This document shows positions 52,669 through 62,012 of a stretch of DNA of 64,000 bases, piece after piece. Where the stretch lies: positions 3,100,001 to 3,164,000 of the forward strand of contig NZ_CP037864.1 in the NCBI RefSeq assembly GCF_004353845.1. The letters are read 5' to 3'. The position numbers were made by a program, and so were the translations under genes. Origin of the DNA: Citrobacter arsenatis. GTDB taxonomy: Bacteria > Pseudomonadota > Gammaproteobacteria > Enterobacterales > Enterobacteriaceae. The notes below the pieces were generated by a model. It did not search any database. It was not told the origin of the DNA and saw nothing but the letters and a program-made list of their open reading frames with translations. Every line of letters begins with the position of its first letter. Positions within the stretch are counted from its first letter, which is position 1.

Positions 52669-54156
52669 ATGAAAAATCCCACGTTATTGCAGTACTTCCA
52701 CTGGTATTACCCTGATGGCGGTCAACTCTGGCCCGAGCTTGCCGAACGCGCAGGCGGGCTGAATGACATCGGCATCAATATGGTGTGGCTGCCTCCCGCC
52801 TATAAAGGCGCATCCGGCGGCTATTCTGTTGGCTATGATTCCTACGATCTGTTTGATCTGGGCGAATTCGATCAGAAGGGAACCGTCGCCACCAAATATG
52901 GCGATAAATACCAGCTGCTGGCAGCGATAGACGCGCTAAAACACAATGATATTGCCGTCCTGCTCGACGTGGTGGTCAACCACAAAATGGGTGCGGATGA
53001 GAAAGAAAACATACGCGTCCAGCGGGTTAACGCTGACGATCGCACGCAAATAGACGAGGAAGTAGTCGAGTGCGAGGGCTGGACGCGTTACACCTTCCCT
53101 GCCCGCGCAGGCCAGTATTCACAATTCATTTGGGACTTTAAATGCTTCAGCGGCATTGACCACATCGAGAACCCAACCGAAGACGGCATTTTTAAAATCG
53201 TTAACGACTACACCGGCGAAGGCTGGAACGATCAGGTTGATGATGAGTTGGGTAATTTTGATTATCTGATGGGCGAAAACATTGATTTCCGTAATCACGC
53301 GGTCACCGAGGAGATCAAATACTGGGCGCGTTGGGTGATGGAGCAAACCCAGTGCGACGGCTTTCGTTTAGATGCCGTGAAACATATTCCGGCATGGTTT
53401 TATAAAGAGTGGATTGAGCACGTCCAGGAAGTTGCCCCCAAGCCACTGTTTATCGTCGCGGAATACTGGTCCCACGAGGTCGACAAGCTGCAGACCTACA
53501 TTAATCAGGTGGAGGGGAAAACCATGCTGTTCGACGCCCCTTTGCAGATGAAATTCCACGAGGCCTCCCGGCAGGGACGCGATTACGACATGAGCCAGAT
53601 TTTCACCGACACCCTGGTGGAGGCCGATCCGTTTCATGCCGTCACGCTGGTTGCCAATCACGACACCCAACCCTTACAGGCGCTCGAAGCCCCCGTCGAG
53701 CCGTGGTTTAAGCCGCTGGCCTATGCGCTGATCCTGCTGCGGGAAAACGGCGTACCGTCGGTGTTTTACCCTGACCTCTACGGGGCGCATTACGAAGACA
53801 CCGGCGGCGATGGCGAAACCTATCCTATCGACATGCCGATCATTGAACAGCTTGATGAACTGATCCTCGCACGCCAACGCTTCGCGCACGGAGTACAGAC
53901 GCTCTTTTTCGATCATCCTAACTGTATCGCTTTTAGCCGCAGCGGAACGGACGACGATCCCGGCTGCGTGGTGGTGCTGTCCAACGGCGATGATGGGGAA
54001 AAGACAATTAATCTCGGTGCGAATTACGGCAATAAAACCTGGCGTGACTATCTGGGAAATCGCGAGGAAAGCGTGGTCACCGATGAAAACGGTGAAGCAA
54101 CGTTTTTCTGTAACGGCGGTAGCGTCAGCGTGTGGGTGATTGAGGACGTGTTGTAA
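52669..54156 (+). CDS. amyA: Cytoplasmic alpha-amylase AmyA
   Basis: A GH13 alpha-amylase of 495 residues without signal peptide, same length as E. coli AmyA. The catalytic motifs are present: DVVVNHKMG, FRLDAVKH (nucleophile Asp), IVAEYW (acid/base Glu) and VANHDTQP (Asp). It hydrolyses internal malto-oligosaccharides and glycogen. Confidence 0.96.
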   Translation: MKNPTLLQYFHWYYPDGGQLWPELAERAGGLNDIGINMVWLPPAYKGASGGYSVGYDSYDLFDLGEFDQKGTVATKYGDKYQLLAAIDALKHNDIAVLLDVVVNHKMGADEKENIRVQRVNADDRTQIDEEVVECEGWTRYTFPARAGQYSQFIWDFKCFSGIDHIENPTEDGIFKIVNDYTGEGWNDQVDDELGNFDYLMGENIDFRNHAVTEEIKYWARWVMEQTQCDGFRLDAVKHIPAWFYKEWIEHVQEVAPKPLFIVAEYWSHEVDKLQTYINQVEGKTMLFDAPLQMKFHEASRQGRDYDMSQIFTDTLVEADPFHAVTLVANHDTQPLQALEAPVEPWFKPLAYALILLRENGVPSVFYPDLYGAHYEDTGGDGETYPIDMPIIEQLDELILARQRFAHGVQTLFFDHPNCIAFSRSGTDDDPGCVVVLSNGDDGEKTINLGANYGNKTWRDYLGNREESVVTDENGEATFFCNGGSVSVWVIEDVL

Positions 54157-54163
54157 AACTTAA

Positions 54164-54188
54164 CCCCGGTGGCCGTAAGCTACCGGGG
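54164..54188. terminator. Bidirectional hairpin between amyA and yedD
   Basis: CCCCGGTGGC and GCTACCGGGG form a 10-bp stem (one G-U) around a 5-base loop, between the convergent amyA and yedD. No long U run is present. Confidence 0.65.
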
Positions 54189-54196
54189 CATGCTGC

Positions 54197-54610
54197 TTAT
54201 GGCAGAGGTGTCGCCAGCGGCGTTTTCTTTAAGGCGTCGGCACATTCCTGCGTCGGGCGATCGACCCGCTGCAGCGTCATACCGTCATATTCCAGGGTAT
54301 TGCCTTCGCGTTCAATCTCATACAGTTCACGTTTTACCGTCACGTTGGTGAGATCGCCGGAAATCATCGTCAGTTTCCCCGGCAGAGCAATGACCCGCTG
54401 CCACTGTCGACAATCCAGCGTATCGCCCTCTTTCGTCACCACCAGGCTGGCAATGGCTTCCGGGCTGACCAGGCTGCGTTGCGGTCCTTTTGACTGCCAG
54501 TATCCTTCCAGACCGGCTGGCGCTGGCGTTTTGACCACGTCGTTATAATTTTCTACTTCGGCGCATCCGGTAAGCGCCAGAAATACACCAACGATTGCTA
54601 ATTTTTTCAT
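54197..54610 (-). CDS. yedD: YedD family lipoprotein
   Basis: A 137-residue lipoprotein. The signal peptide ends in lipobox LTGC (Cys16). It matches E. coli YedD through AEVENYNDVVKTPAPAGL. The function is unknown. A methionine codon one residue upstream is an alternative start. Confidence 0.9.
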   Translation of the reverse strand: MKKLAIVGVFLALTGCAEVENYNDVVKTPAPAGLEGYWQSKGPQRSLVSPEAIASLVVTKEGDTLDCRQWQRVIALPGKLTMISGDLTNVTVKRELYEIEREGNTLEYDGMTLQRVDRPTQECADALKKTPLATPLP

Positions 54611-54795
54611 CATTCATCCTGCATGCGAAGAAAATGGGATTGTGGCATTAAAGGCCTGATGTCGCCAGCCTTTCGGCAGCGTTGAGAAAGATTGATCCAG
54701 ACGGTGTTACCTCTTATTACTCATAGTCAAAAATTCTGATCGGTGTAGTATCCACACTTCTTGTTACATACCTTCTGAGTTCAGAGGCACAACGC

Positions 54796-56001
54796 ATGTC
54801 ATGGCAACACTTCAAACAGGCCTGGTTAATTAAATTTTGGGCCCCCGCCCCTGCGGTCATCGCAGCGGGTATTCTCTCCACTTACTATTTCGGCATTACG
54901 GGAACCTTCTGGGCCGTGACCGGCGAATTCACCCGTTGGGGCGGTCAAATCCTGCAACTGTTTGGCGTGCATGCCGAAGAGTGGGGATACTACAAACTGA
55001 TCCATCTCGAAGGCTCGCCCCTGACCCGCATTGACGGCATGATGATCCTCGGTATGTTCGGCGGCTGTTTTGCTGCCGCACTGTGGGCAAACAACGTTAA
55101 ATTACGTATGCCGCGCAGTCGGGTGCGCATTCTACAGGCGATAGTCGGCGGGATGATCGCCGGATTCGGTGCCCGACTGGCAATGGGCTGTAACCTGGCC
55201 GCCTTCTTCACCGGCATTCCGCAGTTCTCGCTACACGCCTGGTTTTTCGCGCTGGCAACAGCTATTGGCTCCTGGTTTGGTGCCCGCTTTACCCTGCTGC
55301 CAATGTTCCGTATTCCGGTCAAAATGCAGAAAGTCTCCGCCGCATCTCCGTTAACGCAAAAACCGGATCAGGCCCGTCGGCGTTTTCGCCTCGGCATGCT
55401 GGTGTTTATCGGCATGATCGGCTGGGCGTTACTCACTGCGATGGATAAACCCAAGCTCGGTCTGGCCATGCTGTTCGGCGTGGGATTCGGTCTCCTGATT
55501 GAGCGGGCGCAAATCTGTTTCACCTCGGCATTTCGCGACCTGTGGATTTCCGGTCGCACCCATATGGCAAAAGCGATCATCTTCGGGATGGCGGTCAGCG
55601 CCATCGGTATCTTTAGCTACGTGCAACTGGGCGTCGAGCCTAAAATCATGTGGGCGGGTCCGAATGCGGTGATCGGCGGCTTACTGTTCGGCTTTGGTAT
55701 TGTTCTGGCGGGCGGGTGTGAAACTGGCTGGATGTACCGCGCCGTTGAAGGTCAGGTGCATTACTGGTGGGTTGGTCTGGGCAACGTAATTGGCTCGACC
55801 ATTCTGGCCTACTATTGGGATGACTTTGCCCCTGCGCTTGCCACTAACTGGGACAAAGTGAACCTGCTCAACACCTTTGGCCCGCTCGGTGGCCTGCTGG
55901 TGACCTATCTGCTGTTATTTGCCGCGCTGATGCTGATTATCGGCTGGGAAAAACGTTTCTTCCGCCGCGCAGGACTGACACCTGCCAAGGAGTCTGCATG
56001 A
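54796..56001 (+). CDS. yedE: YedE, selenium/sulfur metabolism membrane protein (YeeE/YedE family)
   Basis: A 401-residue inner-membrane protein matching E. coli YedE. The YeeE/YedE family includes thiosulfate importer TsuA. The three key cysteines are conserved: Cys132 (LAMGCNLAAF), Cys241 (AQICFTSAF) and Cys308 (LAGGCETGW). It overlaps yedF by 4 bases, and the pair is associated with selenium or reduced sulfur handling. Confidence 0.93.
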   Translation: MSWQHFKQAWLIKFWAPAPAVIAAGILSTYYFGITGTFWAVTGEFTRWGGQILQLFGVHAEEWGYYKLIHLEGSPLTRIDGMMILGMFGGCFAAALWANNVKLRMPRSRVRILQAIVGGMIAGFGARLAMGCNLAAFFTGIPQFSLHAWFFALATAIGSWFGARFTLLPMFRIPVKMQKVSAASPLTQKPDQARRRFRLGMLVFIGMIGWALLTAMDKPKLGLAMLFGVGFGLLIERAQICFTSAFRDLWISGRTHMAKAIIFGMAVSAIGIFSYVQLGVEPKIMWAGPNAVIGGLLFGFGIVLAGGCETGWMYRAVEGQVHYWWVGLGNVIGSTILAYYWDDFAPALATNWDKVNLLNTFGPLGGLLVTYLLLFAALMLIIGWEKRFFRRAGLTPAKESA

Positions 56002-56231
56002 AAAATATCGTACCTGATTATCGCCTCGATATGGTCGGCGAACCGTGCCCATACCCGGCTGTAGCTACGCTGGAAGCGATGCCGCAATTGAAGAAAGGTG
56101 AAATTCTGGAGGTGGTGAGCGATTGCCCGCAGTCAATCAACAATATTCCACTGGATGCGCGTAATCATGGCTATACGGTGCTGGATATTCAGCAGGATGG
56201 TCCAACGATTCGCTATTTGATTCAGAAGTAA
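55998..56231 (+). CDS. yedF: YedF, TusA-family sulfurtransferase-like protein
   Basis: A 77-residue cytoplasmic protein of the TusA/SirA family, with the single active-site Cys17 in the CPxP signature (PCPYP). It is coupled to yedE by a 4-base overlap and probably receives sulfur or selenium from it. A REP element follows. Confidence 0.94.
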   Translation: MKNIVPDYRLDMVGEPCPYPAVATLEAMPQLKKGEILEVVSDCPQSINNIPLDARNHGYTVLDIQQDGPTIRYLIQK

Positions 56232-56237
56232 CTGTTT

Positions 56238-56262
56238 GCCGGATACGCTACGCTTATCCGGC
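56238..56262. repeat. REP-type inverted repeat
   Basis: GCCGGATA and TTATCCGGC arms around an eight-base centre, between convergent yedF and fliE. Confidence 0.75.
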
Positions 56263-56284
56263 CTACTTTCTCTGCACGCTGTCC

Positions 56285-56599
56285 CTACACTTGCATCGAC
56301 ATCACTTCCTGATACGCCGATACCAGTTTGTTACGCACCTGAATCCCCATCTGCATCGATACCGAGGCTTTTTGCATATCGGTCATCACATCGTTCAGCG
56401 CAATACCCGGTTCACCCAAGGTAAATTTCTCAGCCTGCACACGGGACGCGGTCTGCACATCGCTGATTCTGTCTAACGCGGCATGCAGTTGACCGGCAAA
56501 ACTCACGGTCGGTTGTGGCTGCATATCCTGCATTTTTGCTGACATCGCCGTGGTCTGTAGCTGGCTGATGACCCCTTCAATCCCCTGTATTGCCGACAT
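56285..56599 (-). CDS. fliE: Flagellar hook-basal body protein FliE
   Basis: FliE joins the MS ring to the proximal rod. The 104-residue product matches E. coli FliE (MSAIQGIEGVISQLQTTAM) and has no signal peptide, being exported by the flagellar machine. It is monocistronic and divergent from fliF. Confidence 0.96.
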   Translation of the reverse strand: MSAIQGIEGVISQLQTTAMSAKMQDMQPQPTVSFAGQLHAALDRISDVQTASRVQAEKFTLGEPGIALNDVMTDMQKASVSMQMGIQVRNKLVSAYQEVMSMQV

Positions 56600-56815
56600 T
56601 CTGATCCCCTGGATGATTTTTTACGTAGTTGAGATTACCAGTTAGTCAATAAGATAAAGGCGTTAAATAACGATAAAAAACCACGGTTTTTAACGCATAG
56701 AAAAATTCGAAACCGCAAATAATGAGACCGTCAATTTTTCGAGTTTGCTGACCCGGGAGTGAGTCTTGTTCCACTTTGCAAAAAACGCCGTCCACGATAA
56801 GCCACGAGGTGCGAG

Positions 56816-58489
56816 ATGAGTGCGACAGCATCGACTGCAACCCAGCTTAAACCTCTCGAGTGGTTAAATCGCCTGCGCGCGAATCCCAGAATTCCTCTGA
56901 TTGTGGCGGGAGCCGCTGCCGTCGCTATCATCGTAGCGATGGTCCTGTGGGCCAAAGCGCCCGACTACCGCACGCTGTTCAGCAATCTTTCCGATCAGGA
57001 TGGTGGCGCGATTGTCACTCAACTGACGCAGATGAACGTTCCCTATCGTTTTACTGAGGGAAGCGGCGCTATTGAAGTTCCTGCCGATAAAGTCCACGAA
57101 CTGCGTTTACGTCTGGCGCAGCAAGGCCTGCCCAAAGGCGGCGCGGTGGGTTTTGAGCTGCTGGATCAGGAAAAGTTTGGTATCAGCCAGTTTAGCGAGC
57201 AGGTCAACTACCAGCGCGCGCTGGAAGGTGAATTAGCCCGTACTATTGAAACGCTGGGACCGGTAAAACGCGCCCGCGTGCATCTGGCAATGCCGAAACC
57301 GTCGCTGTTCGTGCGTGAGCAAAAAGCCCCTTCAGCCTCCGTCACCGTTAATCTGGAGCCGGGCCGTGCCCTGGATGAAGGTCAGATCAGCGCGGTCACG
57401 CATCTGGTTTCCAGCGCTGTTGCAGGCTTGCCGCCGGGCAACGTTACGCTGGTCGACCAGGCGGGTCACCTGTTAACTCAGTCAAACACCAGCAGCCGCG
57501 ATCTTAACGATGCGCAGCTGAAATATGCCAGCGATGTCGAAGGCCGCGTTCAGCGTCGTATCGAATCGATCCTGTCACCGATTGTTGGTAACGGTAATGT
57601 ACATGCGCAGGTTACCGCGCAGCTGGATTTTGCCAACAAAGAACAAACCGAAGAGCAGTATCGTCCAAACGGCGATGAGTCCCAGGCCGTGCTGCGCTCA
57701 CGTCAGTTGAACGTCAGCGAGCAGGTCGGTAGCGGAGCGCCTGGCGGCGTTCCGGGCGCATTGTCTAATCAGCCAGCCCCGGCAAATACCGCGCCAATCG
57801 CCAACCCACCGGCTAATCAGCAAAATGCGCAAACCACGCAGACGTCTAATAACAGTAATAATGCCGGCCCGCGCAGTACGCAGCGCAATGAAACCAGCAA
57901 CTATGAAGTCGACCGCACCATTCGCCACACCAAAATGAACGTTGGCGATGTGCAGCGTCTCTCAGTGGCAGTCGTGGTCAACTATAAAACGTTGCCGGAC
58001 GGCAAACCACTGCCGTTAACCGCAGAACAGATGAAGCAGATTGAAGATCTGACCCGCGAAGCGATGGGCTTCTCCGACCAGCGTGGCGATACCCTGAACG
58101 TGGTGAACTCACCCTTCACGGCAACCGACGACACTGCCGGAGAGCTTCCGTTCTGGAAACAGCAGTCCTTTATTGATCAGTTAATGTCAGCAGGTCGTTG
58201 GTTATTGGTTCTGTTAGTTGCCTGGATCCTGTGGCGGAAAGCTATTCGCCCGCAACTGGTCCGTCGCAGCGAAGAAGCGAAAGCCGTACAAGAACAAACG
58301 CGTATCCGTCAGGAAACCGAAGAAGCGGTAGAAGTTCGCCTCAGCAAAGACGAGCAAACCCAGCAACGTCGTACGAACCAGCGTCTGGGCGCAGAAGTTA
58401 TGAGCCAGCGTATTCGTGAAATGTCAGATAACGATCCGCGCGTCGTGGCGCTGGTCATTCGCCAGTGGATGAGTAACGATCATGAGTAA
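56816..58489 (+). CDS. fliF: Flagellar MS-ring protein FliF
   Basis: FliF forms the MS ring in the inner membrane. The 557-residue product has two membrane helices (about 24-45 and 455-475), a periplasmic ring-building region between, including an Asn/Gln/Pro-rich linker (about 310-360), and a C-terminal cytoplasmic tail that binds FliG. It is first in the long fliF-fliM unit; its stop overlaps fliG by 8 bases. Confidence 0.97.
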   Translation: MSATASTATQLKPLEWLNRLRANPRIPLIVAGAAAVAIIVAMVLWAKAPDYRTLFSNLSDQDGGAIVTQLTQMNVPYRFTEGSGAIEVPADKVHELRLRLAQQGLPKGGAVGFELLDQEKFGISQFSEQVNYQRALEGELARTIETLGPVKRARVHLAMPKPSLFVREQKAPSASVTVNLEPGRALDEGQISAVTHLVSSAVAGLPPGNVTLVDQAGHLLTQSNTSSRDLNDAQLKYASDVEGRVQRRIESILSPIVGNGNVHAQVTAQLDFANKEQTEEQYRPNGDESQAVLRSRQLNVSEQVGSGAPGGVPGALSNQPAPANTAPIANPPANQQNAQTTQTSNNSNNAGPRSTQRNETSNYEVDRTIRHTKMNVGDVQRLSVAVVVNYKTLPDGKPLPLTAEQMKQIEDLTREAMGFSDQRGDTLNVVNSPFTATDDTAGELPFWKQQSFIDQLMSAGRWLLVLLVAWILWRKAIRPQLVRRSEEAKAVQEQTRIRQETEEAVEVRLSKDEQTQQRRTNQRLGAEVMSQRIREMSDNDPRVVALVIRQWMSNDHE

Positions 58490-59477
58490 TCTTAGCGGTA
58501 CCGATAAAAGCGTCATCCTGCTGATGACCATTGGCGAAGATCGCGCGGCGGAGGTATTTAAGCACCTTTCCACGCGCGAAGTTCAGGCGCTAAGTACAGC
58601 GATGGCCAACGTACGCCAGATCTCCAACAAACAGTTGACGGATGTGCTGGCCGAGTTTGAGCAAGAAGCAGAACAGTTTGCCGCGCTGAATATCAACGCC
58701 AACGAATATCTACGCTCCGTGCTGGTTAAAGCGCTGGGTGAGGAACGCGCCTCCAGCCTGCTGGAAGATATTCTGGAAACCCGCGATACCACCAGCGGTA
58801 TTGAAACGCTCAACTTTATGGAGCCGCAAAGCGCCGCCGACCTTATCCGCGACGAGCATCCGCAGATTATCGCTACCATCCTGGTGCATCTCAAACGGGG
58901 CCAGGCTGCCGATATTCTGGCGCTGTTCGACGAACGTTTACGTCACGACGTAATGCTGCGTATCGCTACCTTCGGCGGCGTACAGCCTGCAGCACTTGCA
59001 GAGCTGACCGAGGTACTGAACGGCCTGCTCGATGGTCAGAACCTCAAGCGCAGCAAAATGGGCGGCGTGAGAACAGCGGCAGAAATTATCAACCTGATGA
59101 AAACCCAGCAGGAAGAAGCGGTTATTACCGCCGTACGCGAATTCGACGGCGAACTGGCGCAGAAAATCATCGACGAGATGTTCCTGTTCGAAAACCTGGT
59201 GGACGTCGACGATCGCAGCATCCAACGCCTGCTGCAGGAAGTGGATTCCGAATCGCTGCTGATAGCCCTGAAAGGTGCCGAACAGCCGCTGCGCGAGAAG
59301 TTCCTGCGCAACATGTCGCAACGTGCTGCCGATATTCTGCGCGACGACCTCGCCAACCGCGGTCCGGTGCGTTTGTCGCAGGTGGAAAACGAACAGAAAG
59401 CCATTCTGCTTATTGTGCGTCGTCTGGCAGAAACCGGCGAGATGGTGATCGGCAGCGGCGAGGATACCTATGTCTAA
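58482..59477 (+). CDS. fliG: Flagellar motor switch protein FliG
   Basis: FliG carries the torque-generating surface of the rotor. The 331-residue product has the N, middle (EHPQ motif in IRDEHPQIIATI) and C domains with the charged residues that face MotA. The stop overlaps fliH by 8 bases. Confidence 0.97.
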   Translation: MSNLSGTDKSVILLMTIGEDRAAEVFKHLSTREVQALSTAMANVRQISNKQLTDVLAEFEQEAEQFAALNINANEYLRSVLVKALGEERASSLLEDILETRDTTSGIETLNFMEPQSAADLIRDEHPQIIATILVHLKRGQAADILALFDERLRHDVMLRIATFGGVQPAALAELTEVLNGLLDGQNLKRSKMGGVRTAAEIINLMKTQQEEAVITAVREFDGELAQKIIDEMFLFENLVDVDDRSIQRLLQEVDSESLLIALKGAEQPLREKFLRNMSQRAADILRDDLANRGPVRLSQVENEQKAILLIVRRLAETGEMVIGSGEDTYV

Positions 59478-60177
59478 CGAACTGCCGTGGAAAGTCTGGA
59501 CCCCGGACGACCTCGCCCCACCGATGGCGGAGTTCGTACTGGCCGACCACAGCGAAACGCCGCTGTCAGAAGAGACAGAAGAGCCACAGCTTTCCGCAGA
59601 GCAACAGCTTGAACAGCAGCTCGCGCAGCTGCAAATGCAGGCCCATGAGCAAGGCTATAACGCGGGCCTGGCGGAAGGTCGACAAAAAGGCCACGAACAA
59701 GGCTATCAGGAAGGACTGAGCCAGGGGCTGGAGCAAGGCCAGAACCAGGCGCGCGCGCAGCATGCGCCGATCCATGCCCGCATGCAGCAGTTGGTGAGCG
59801 AGTTTCAGAATACGCTGGACGCACTGGACAGCGTGATTGCCTCACGCCTGATGCAGATGGCGCTAGAAGCCGCGCGTCAGGTGATTGGTCAGACGCCAAT
59901 CGTGGATAACGCGGCGCTGATTAAGCAAATCCAACAGCTGTTGCAGCAGGAGCCGCTGTTTAGCGGTAAACCACAGCTGCGCGTCCATCCGGACGATCTC
60001 CAGCGAGTGGAGGAGATGCTCGGTGCGACCCTCAGCCTGCACGGCTGGCGGTTGCGCGGCGATCCGACGCTGCATCACGGCGGTTGTAAAGTCTCAGCCG
60101 ACGAAGGCGATCTGGATGCCAGCGTCGCCACGCGCTGGCAAGAACTCTGCCGCCTGGCAGCGCCGGGAGTCGTGTAA
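59470..60177 (+). CDS. fliH: Flagellar assembly protein FliH
   Basis: FliH binds and regulates the export ATPase FliI. The 235-residue product has a Gln/Glu-rich N-terminus and the glycine repeats typical of FliH (QGYNAGLAEGRQKGHEQGYQ, a GxxxG series) before the C-terminal V-ATPase E-like domain. The stop overlaps the fliI start by one base. Confidence 0.96.
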   Translation: MSNELPWKVWTPDDLAPPMAEFVLADHSETPLSEETEEPQLSAEQQLEQQLAQLQMQAHEQGYNAGLAEGRQKGHEQGYQEGLSQGLEQGQNQARAQHAPIHARMQQLVSEFQNTLDALDSVIASRLMQMALEAARQVIGQTPIVDNAALIKQIQQLLQQEPLFSGKPQLRVHPDDLQRVEEMLGATLSLHGWRLRGDPTLHHGGCKVSADEGDLDASVATRWQELCRLAAPGVV

Positions 60178-61547
60178 TGACCACTCGCCTGACCCGCTGG
60201 CTCAATACGCTGGACAACTTCGAAGAAAAAATGTCGCTACTGCCAGCGGTGCGTCGTTACGGTCGACTGACCCGCGCCACGGGGCTGGTGCTGGAGGCCA
60301 CAGGATTACAGTTGCCGCTCGGTGCTACCTGCGTCATTGAACGCCAGGACGGCAACGAAACCCAGGAAGTCGAGAGTGAAGTTGTAGGCTTTAACGGCCA
60401 GCGTCTGTTTCTGATGCCGCTCGAAGAGGTCGAAGGTGTTCTGCCCGGCGCACGCGTGTATGCGAAGAACATTGCCGGCGAAGGTCTACAAAGCGGGAAG
60501 CAATTACCGCTGGGTCCTGCTCTGCTTGGGCGCGTGCTTGACGGTAGCGGCAAACCGCTCGACGGTCTGCCGGCCCCGGATACCACCGAAACCGGGGCAT
60601 TGATTACGCCGCCGTTTAACCCCCTGCAACGTACCGCGATTGAGCACGTGCTGGATACCGGCGTACGTCCGATCAACGCCTTGTTAACCGTTGGTCGCGG
60701 CCAGCGTATGGGGCTTTTCGCAGGCTCCGGCGTCGGTAAAAGTGTTCTGCTCGGCATGATGGCGCGCTATACCCAGGCCGATGTTATCGTCGTTGGCCTG
60801 ATTGGCGAACGTGGCCGCGAAGTTAAAGATTTTATTGAAAATATTCTCGGCGCTGACGGTCGCGCACGCTCGGTGGTCATTGCCGCTCCGGCTGATGTCT
60901 CGCCGCTGTTACGCATGCAAGGCGCGGCCTACGCCACGCGTATCGCCGAAGATTTCCGCGATCGCGGACAGCACGTATTGCTGATTATGGACTCCCTCAC
61001 CCGCTACGCGATGGCGCAACGTGAGATAGCCCTGGCGATCGGTGAGCCGCCGGCAACCAAAGGTTATCCCCCTTCAGTATTCGCCAAATTACCGGCGCTG
61101 GTTGAACGTGCCGGGAACGGTATTCACGGCGGCGGTTCAGTTACCGCGTTTTATACGGTACTGACCGAGGGTGACGACCAGCAGGACCCGATTGCCGATT
61201 CCGCGCGCGCGATTCTGGATGGCCACATTGTGCTGTCACGTCATCTGGCTGAGGCGGGTCACTATCCGGCCATCGATATTGAAGCCTCGATCAGTCGCGC
61301 CATGACCGCGCTCATTAGTGAACAACACTATGCGCGGGTGCGTAACTTTAAACAATTGCTATCCAGCTTCCAGCGCAACCGCGATCTGGTTAGCGTGGGG
61401 GCGTATGCCAAAGGCAGCGATCCCATGCTGGATAAAGCCATCGCCTTATGGCCACAGTTGGAAGCGTTCTTACAGCAAGGCATCTTTGAACGGGCTGACT
61501 GGGAAGATTCTCTGCAAGCTTTAGAACTGATTTTCCCTGGTGTGTGA
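60177..61547 (+). CDS. fliI: Flagellar export ATPase FliI
   Basis: FliI energises type III export of flagellar subunits. The 456-residue product has Walker A AGSGVGKS with Lys188, Walker B LLIMDSLTRYAM and the beta-like ATPase signature PSVFAKLPALVERAG. The length matches E. coli FliI (457). Confidence 0.97.
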   Translation: MTTRLTRWLNTLDNFEEKMSLLPAVRRYGRLTRATGLVLEATGLQLPLGATCVIERQDGNETQEVESEVVGFNGQRLFLMPLEEVEGVLPGARVYAKNIAGEGLQSGKQLPLGPALLGRVLDGSGKPLDGLPAPDTTETGALITPPFNPLQRTAIEHVLDTGVRPINALLTVGRGQRMGLFAGSGVGKSVLLGMMARYTQADVIVVGLIGERGREVKDFIENILGADGRARSVVIAAPADVSPLLRMQGAAYATRIAEDFRDRGQHVLLIMDSLTRYAMAQREIALAIGEPPATKGYPPSVFAKLPALVERAGNGIHGGGSVTAFYTVLTEGDDQQDPIADSARAILDGHIVLSRHLAEAGHYPAIDIEASISRAMTALISEQHYARVRNFKQLLSSFQRNRDLVSVGAYAKGSDPMLDKAIALWPQLEAFLQQGIFERADWEDSLQALELIFPGV

Positions 61548-61568
61548 TTAAGCAGGAGAGCATAGGTC

Positions 61569-62012
61569 ATGGCACAACATGGTGCATTAGCCACATTGAA
61601 AGACCTGGCTGAAAAAGAGGTAGATGACGCCGCTGTCTTATTGGGAGAGATGCGTCGTGGCTGTCAGCAGGCGGAAGAGCAGTTGAAGATGCTGATCGAT
61701 TATCAGCATGAGTATCGCAACAATCTGAACACTGACATGGGTCAGGGTATTACCAGCAATCGCTGGATCAATTACCAACAATTTATTCAGACGCTGGAGA
61801 AAGCCATTGAGCAACATCGCCAACAGCTCAATCAATGGACGCAGAAAGTAGACCAGGCTTTGAACAGTTGGCGTGACAAAAAACAACGTTTACAGGCGTG
61901 GCAGACTCTGCAGGACAGACAAACCTCGGCGGCGTTACTGGCCGAAAACCGCCTGGATCAGAAAAAAATGGATGAATTTGCTCAGCGCGCAGCTATGAGG
62001 AAACCCGAATGA
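61569..62012 (+). CDS. fliJ: Flagellar export chaperone FliJ
   Basis: A 147-residue coiled-coil protein that bridges FliI and FlhA. The start at 61569 follows AGGAG. It is Gln-rich and helical along its length, like E. coli FliJ (147). The stop overlaps fliK by 4 bases. Confidence 0.95.
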   Translation: MAQHGALATLKDLAEKEVDDAAVLLGEMRRGCQQAEEQLKMLIDYQHEYRNNLNTDMGQGITSNRWINYQQFIQTLEKAIEQHRQQLNQWTQKVDQALNSWRDKKQRLQAWQTLQDRQTSAALLAENRLDQKKMDEFAQRAAMRKPE

